Below are positions 60,670 through 64,000 of a stretch of DNA of 64,000 bases, one piece after another. Below the pieces are notes generated by a model. The model was not told the DNA's origin. It searched no databases and worked only from the letters and a program-made list of their open reading frames with translations. The translations under genes were made by a program, and so were the position numbers. Positions within the stretch are counted from its first letter, which is position 1. Each line of letters begins with the position of its first letter. This stretch comes from Microseira wollei NIES-4236 (GTDB lineage Bacteria; Cyanobacteriota; Cyanobacteriia; Cyanobacteriales; Aerosakkonemataceae), in the NCBI RefSeq assembly GCF_020521235.1, contig NZ_BLAY01000005.1, positions 29,524-93,523 on the forward strand, read 5' to 3'.

Positions 60670-61314
60670 TTAGACAGTTTCAGAATTTTTCTTTTTTGCT
60701 TTATTCACCAGCCTGCCGATGCCTAAAACGCTTAAACCCATGACTAAAGAAGGTTCGGGAATCGGTTGCTGAACATCAACCCCTGAATTGTCAACTTGAA
60801 ACGCACTACGTACATCGTTTCCATTGGCATCGGTTGCGGTTAGAATCTCGATAATTCTCAGATCCGACAAACCATCATCCATCAAAGCCGATCCGACTCG
60901 ATAGCTAGTCGTGAATAAATCGATTGTCGTATTCGGCGCAACACCAGAACCACTTAAAGTTGCGCCTCTCACCTCAGATCTGGGATCGGAAAGATCGATG
61001 GTGAAAATATTTAGATTGGGAAATACTGCCTGACTGCTGCTATTATCTAAACCGATTAACGGTAATTCAGCCGCATCGCGAGCAACGCTAAAAACTAAAT
61101 TAGTTAAATTGGCTGTTAATCCATCAGTATTGAGGCGAAAGGTGAAATTAATCACATCTCCGATATTAGTCGAGCGAGCGAAAATTGGATCGCTATCTAA
61201 CTGCGTCCCTCTGGGAACTAGGCTTAAAGAAGCACTGTAAGCAGGCATTCCGACTAAAAGTAAAGCGGTGGTAGCGGCTAAACTGCCCAAACCTAAAGAT
61301 GTCGTAAATTTCAT
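60670..61314 (-). CDS. PEP-CTERM sorting-signal protein
   Basis: A 214-residue exported protein. A signal peptide (1-28, ending in PAYSASL) is followed by a beta-rich domain (GDVINFTFRLNTDGLTANLTNLVFSVARD, NLNIFTIDLSD, TTIDLFTTSYRVGS) that resembles cohesin-like or PEP-CTERM mature domains. The C-terminus is classical: PIPEPSLVMGLSVLGIGRLV then NKAKKK, that is PEP, a hydrophobic helix and basic tail, targeting the exosortase/EpsH pathway for surface display. No exosortase gene is near. Confidence 0.85.
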   Translation of the reverse strand: MKFTTSLGLGSLAATTALLLVGMPAYSASLSLVPRGTQLDSDPIFARSTNIGDVINFTFRLNTDGLTANLTNLVFSVARDAAELPLIGLDNSSSQAVFPNLNIFTIDLSDPRSEVRGATLSGSGVAPNTTIDLFTTSYRVGSALMDDGLSDLRIIEILTATDANGNDVRSAFQVDNSGVDVQQPIPEPSLVMGLSVLGIGRLVNKAKKKNSETV

Positions 61315-61540
61315 ACAACTTATCTCCTAATGATAAAATTTTCCCTGACATAGGGAGGGGGGAACAGTTCAAATACCCCAACTAAAATTCAGCTTATAAG
61401 CTGCACCTGCAGAATGACAATGGAAAAAATATTGATTTAGTAAAAATAGTTGATTGCCAACTTTTTCGAGCAATAAATCCAAAACAACTTTTTCAGCGTA
61501 GTAGTAGTTATGGCAACTTGTTACCGATAAAAAGATCGCA

Positions 61541-61966
61541 ATGATGAGCATAGATAATCTTGATGCAGCAAAGTCCTCATTCGATCGCACCGCAGGGTGC
61601 TTGTGTCTTTCGAGACAAACAATCTCTAGCCCTTTCCCTTTCCCAGATCGCCCGCAATTAAGTGAAATTTTTAGCTATATCGACGCTAATTACTGCCAAA
61701 ACATTGGTTTAAAGGATATATCCCAGGTTTTCGGCTATTCCCCTTCCTATCTCACCAATCTGGTGCGTCGTTTGACAGGAAAAACCCTTTATCAATGGTT
61801 AATCGATCGCAGAATGTTTCAAGCACGCTACTTGTTATTAAACACCGATCTGCCCGTTCATCAAATCGCTAGATCGGTCGGTTACGAGGATTCGGGGCAC
61901 TTTATCAAGCATTTTCGCCAACATCACGCTTTACCTCCGAAAACATGGCGAGAACATAGGAATTAG
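61541..61966 (+). CDS. AraC-family transcriptional regulator (DNA-binding domain only)
   Basis: A 141-residue protein. After a non-conserved N-terminus the AraC/XylS double helix-turn-helix runs from about 42: LSEIFSYIDANYCQNIGLKD, QVFGYSPSYLTNLVRRLTGK, YQWLIDRRMFQARYLLLNTD, VHQIARSVGYEDSGHFIKHF and LPPKTWREHR. No sensor domain is present, so it may be constitutive or use a partner. It is divergent from the PEP-CTERM gene across a 226-bp gap and might regulate it (inference). Confidence 0.88.
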   Translation: MMSIDNLDAAKSSFDRTAGCLCLSRQTISSPFPFPDRPQLSEIFSYIDANYCQNIGLKDISQVFGYSPSYLTNLVRRLTGKTLYQWLIDRRMFQARYLLLNTDLPVHQIARSVGYEDSGHFIKHFRQHHALPPKTWREHRN

Positions 61967-62069
61967 CAGATCGTATCTGCGCTAGTTAGGTCTGCGATCG
62001 CTACCCAAAACAAGAATCATAGAATACAAAGTTTTGGGCGATGCGATCGCCCCTAAGAGAAAAAACACA

Positions 62070-62129
62070 ATGCCAGAAAACCCGAACCAACCCAGAGAAT
62101 ACGATGCCGTCTTGGGAGCGTTGTTATAA
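62070..62129 (+). pseudogene. N-terminal stub of an AVLGG-module gene
   Basis: ATG at 62070 gives MPENPNQPREYDAVLGALL and a stop. The first 16 residues match the starts of the proteins at 48564 and 62956 (SENPNEPREYDAVLGG); the similarity ends exactly inside the first AVLGG motif. A fourth module copy was evidently cut here, probably when the Uma2 gene or neighbouring DNA was inserted. Confidence 0.7.
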
Positions 62130-62176
62130 TCAATGACATAACCCCTGAGCTAAACTCGCTGGAGGAAATGATCGGT

Positions 62177-62743
62177 ATGATTCAGACTCAGAAAAAGCTT
62201 TACACATTTGAAGAATATCTGAATTATCATGATGGCACCGATCTGAAGTATGAGCTGTTTAATGGAGAGCTAATTCCCATGCCACCTGCCAGCGGATTAC
62301 ATGCACTAATTCTGGTGTTTTTACTCATTCAATTTAATGCAGAAATCCAAAGGATAGGTTTAAATTGGCTAGCTATGCCTGGGAATGTTGGCGTTCGCAC
62401 GGGGGAAACAAAATCTAGAATTCCAGACTTAGTAATTCTCTCGGAAATTCAAAGGGAATCAATTAGAACGATGTCGTCTGCTGTTTTAGAAGTTCCGCCT
62501 ATCCTGGCAGTGGAAATTGTCAGTCCGGGAAACTCCCAAGATGATTATCGCTACAAACGTTCTGAATATGCCGTGCGAGAAATTCCTGAATATTGGATCG
62601 TCGATCCGATGCAGTCTAAAGTTTCTGTCTTGCTACTGGTTGAAGGCTTTTATGAAGTTACAGAATTTACAGGTAAGCAAATAATTAGATCGCAAACTTT
62701 CCCTGAATTGACGTTAACGGTTGAGCAAGTTTTGGCAGCTTAA
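62177..62743 (+). CDS. Uma2-family endonuclease-like protein
   Basis: A 188-residue member of the Uma2 (DUF820) family: LYTFEEYLNYHDGTDLKYEL and FNGELIPMPPASGLHALILV at the start, SRIPDLVILSEIQ with the conserved Pro-Asp, ILAVEIVSPGNSQDDYRYKR with catalytic-type Glu and Lys, and EYWIVDPMQSKVSV. The PD-(D/E)xK-like fold suggests nuclease ancestry. It lies between the AVLGG stub and an intact AVLGG-FGE gene. Confidence 0.88.
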   Translation: MIQTQKKLYTFEEYLNYHDGTDLKYELFNGELIPMPPASGLHALILVFLLIQFNAEIQRIGLNWLAMPGNVGVRTGETKSRIPDLVILSEIQRESIRTMSSAVLEVPPILAVEIVSPGNSQDDYRYKRSEYAVREIPEYWIVDPMQSKVSVLLLVEGFYEVTEFTGKQIIRSQTFPELTLTVEQVLAA

Positions 62744-62779
62744 ATAGAATAAATGAGAAACGCCCGCACTCTAAAGCAT

Positions 62780-62874
62780 GGGGCTACACAAACCAAACCC
62801 ACCGACCTGGGCTAAAATTCTTGCAGGCTGCTCTGGCAGCCAAAGTTTGTATAGCCGCGCCCTTCAGGGTGTCG
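62780..62874. repeat. Composite palindromic element
   Basis: GGGGCTACACAAACC...AAAGTTTGTATAGCCGC arms enclose GGCTGCTCTGGCAGCC, followed by CACCCT-type CCCTTCAGGGTG. It is related to the element at 25921-26034. Confidence 0.65.
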
Positions 62875-62955
62875 GATTTTGGCGAAGGTATTGTCTAAAA
62901 AACCGGGTTTCTGCCCCAGATACATCAGTTTTGTTAATATAAAGGAAAAAATCTC

Positions 62956-63846
62956 ATGTCAGAAAATCCCAATGAACCCAGAGAATACGATGCCGTCTTG
63001 GGCGGACAAAACCCGCCACCAATCTACGCCGCTGTCTTAGGCGGAATTGAGAAAGTAAAAAAACGCCTCGCCAGTTCAATTTTAGAAGTACGCATAAACG
63101 CACTTTCTGACGCCCTCAAGTATGGAGATAAAGGATTAGACTTAGTTCTGCAAGCCTTGCAAGATGAATCATTCGAGGTGCAATTTGCTGCCTATTCCTT
63201 ACTCAAAGATAGACAGGAGCCAAGAGTCAAACAGCAGTTAGATAATTGCTTCCCTTTCTTTGAATTTGAAGTAGTGACAGTTGATGCTTTTGGACAAATA
63301 AACAGCCGTCGCCGTCACTCTGCCCGATACTTTACAGAAGATTTGGGTAATGGAGTTGGAATAGAAATGGTTGCAATTCCAGGTGGAACTTTCCTCATGG
63401 GTTCACCGGAAACTGAGGAGGGTCGGCTTAAAAACGAAAGTCCTCAACATCAAGTCACTGTCAAGCCCTTCTTTATGGGCAAATATCCCATTACTCAAGA
63501 ACAATGGCAAGCCGTGATGGGAAATAACCCTTATTTTAAAGGTGGAAAAATACCTGTAGAAAAAGTATACTGGCAAGATGCCATCAAATTTTGTGCCAAA
63601 TTGTCGCAAAAAACCGGGAAAAATTATCGCCTACCCAGCGAAGCAGAATGGGAATATGCTTGTCGTGCGGGTACAACGACACCTTTCCACTTTGGCGAGA
63701 CTATTACCCCCGATTTAGTCAATTACAACGGAAACTTTCCCCACGCTTCTGCGCCAAAAGGACTTTACCGACAAGAAACAACCCCGGTGGGGAGTTTTCC
63801 GCCTAATGCCTTTGGGTTATACGATATGCACGGTAACGTTTGTGAA
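62956..63846 (+). CDS. Double-AVLGG module-FGE protein, exon 1 (interrupted by group II intron)
   Basis: 297 codons before the intron. The N-terminal module (EYDAVLGGQNPPPIYAAVLGG, LQALQDESFEVQFAAYSLLK) and the FGE domain (EMVAIPGGTFLMGSPETEE, HQVTVKPFFMGKYPITQEQW, YRLPSEAEWEYACRAGTTT, AFGLYDMHGNVCE) closely parallel 48564-49703. The protein stops at HGNVCE, where the family continues with W; instead GTGCGATTCG begins a group II intron, and read-through hits a stop after four codons. The remaining part of the domain (GGSW...CRSA) must lie beyond the intron, outside the window. AAGGAA precedes the ATG. Confidence 0.85.
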
Positions 63847-64000
63847 GTGCGATTCGTTTAACCTAAATTGCTAAGAGGTTAGCTGGGGTAAAACCCTAGA
63901 CAACTGATTACATTTGTAGGTGAAAGTCCTACCCTCCAAGTGCAGGAGTGAAAGCGTAACCCCTAGTTTGATGGGTAGCAACCAACAGGCTAAAGCGGGG
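63847..64000 (+). mobile_element. Group II intron, 5' portion
   Basis: The sequence starts GTGCGATTCG, matching the 5' consensus GUGYG of bacterial group II introns. It continues with domain I features, including GGTAGGTGAAAGTCC-like TGTAGGTGAAAGTCCTACCC and CCTAGTTTGATGGG. The intron runs off the window end, so the maturase gene and 3' domains are not seen. The insertion point lies in the FGE gene between GAA and an expected TGG codon. Confidence 0.85.

Overview
The window looks like part of a cyanobacterial chromosome, probably from a filamentous, non-heterocystous lineage; the lineage is an inference. Supporting evidence: an aerobic chlorophyll cyclase (acsF), a Psb32-type photosystem II protein, cyanobacteria-specific small families (DUF2996, DUF2997, DUF4346, DUF6887/6888, DUF29, Uma2, GUN4-like), frequent HIP1 octamers (GCGATCGC), and many heptameric STRR repeats of the TTGCTAA, ATTAGCA and CAATGAG type. 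Genes are loosely packed. They are separated by at least three families of small non-coding inverted-repeat elements, several of which have broken genes.

Layout. 1-6.2 kb: start of a leftward gene cut by the window edge, a DUF6887 gene with a wrecked partner, DUF2996, an alpha/beta hydrolase, a TM2 protein, acsF, a secreted protein and a dead C5-cytosine methyltransferase. 6.2-11 kb: a GAF protein, urease accessory genes ureE, ureF and ureG (with an XRE regulator on the opposite strand between ureE and ureF), and psb32. 11-18.4 kb (leftward): a FemAB-like acyltransferase, DUF6888 and DUF6887-DUF4346 run, a GH63-like glucosidase whose 3' end is amplified into 87-bp tandem repeats, and a RibD-like reductase. 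18.6-24 kb: a Cache-HAMP histidine kinase, ruvB, an IS605 remnant with a 2H-phosphoesterase-like gene, hisF and tRNA-Ala(GGC). 24.4-29.4 kb: an LCAT-like lipase next to a giant transglutaminase-like/NACHT/HEAT protein, a candidate conflict (defence) module. 29.9-37 kb: a frameshifted zinc ribbon, tRNA-Arg(CCG), an M50 protease and MBL hydrolase in head-to-head contact, a DMT transporter plus D-Ala-D-Ala-ligase-like ATP-grasp enzyme, and a type II NADH dehydrogenase-like flavoprotein.

37-48.5 kb: a GUN4-like lipoprotein, a lipoprotein PLD-HhH nuclease, Uma2 proteins, a GST-like protein, penicillin acylase, a membrane GrpE-like factor with an Hsp70, an orphan addiction antitoxin and a Phd-DUF29 fusion. 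48.5-51.6 kb and 62-64 kb: a modular family sharing an N-terminal double-AVLGG/HEAT-like module, fused to formylglycine-generating-enzyme (FGE) domains or to WD40 repeats. The last copy is interrupted at its conserved HGNVCE site by the 5' end of a group II intron that runs out of the window.

60.5-51.7 kb (leftward) is the most coherent unit: VOC protein, NTF2-like protein, DJ-1/PfpI protein, AGE-family epimerase-like protein, STAS, glycogen debranching enzyme GlgX, STAS, RsbW-like kinase and RsbU-like PP2C phosphatase, mostly with 1-5 bp junctions or ATGA overlaps. This is a complete partner-switching circuit interleaved with carbohydrate enzymes. It and the LCAT-NACHT pair are the best candidates for under-described systems here.
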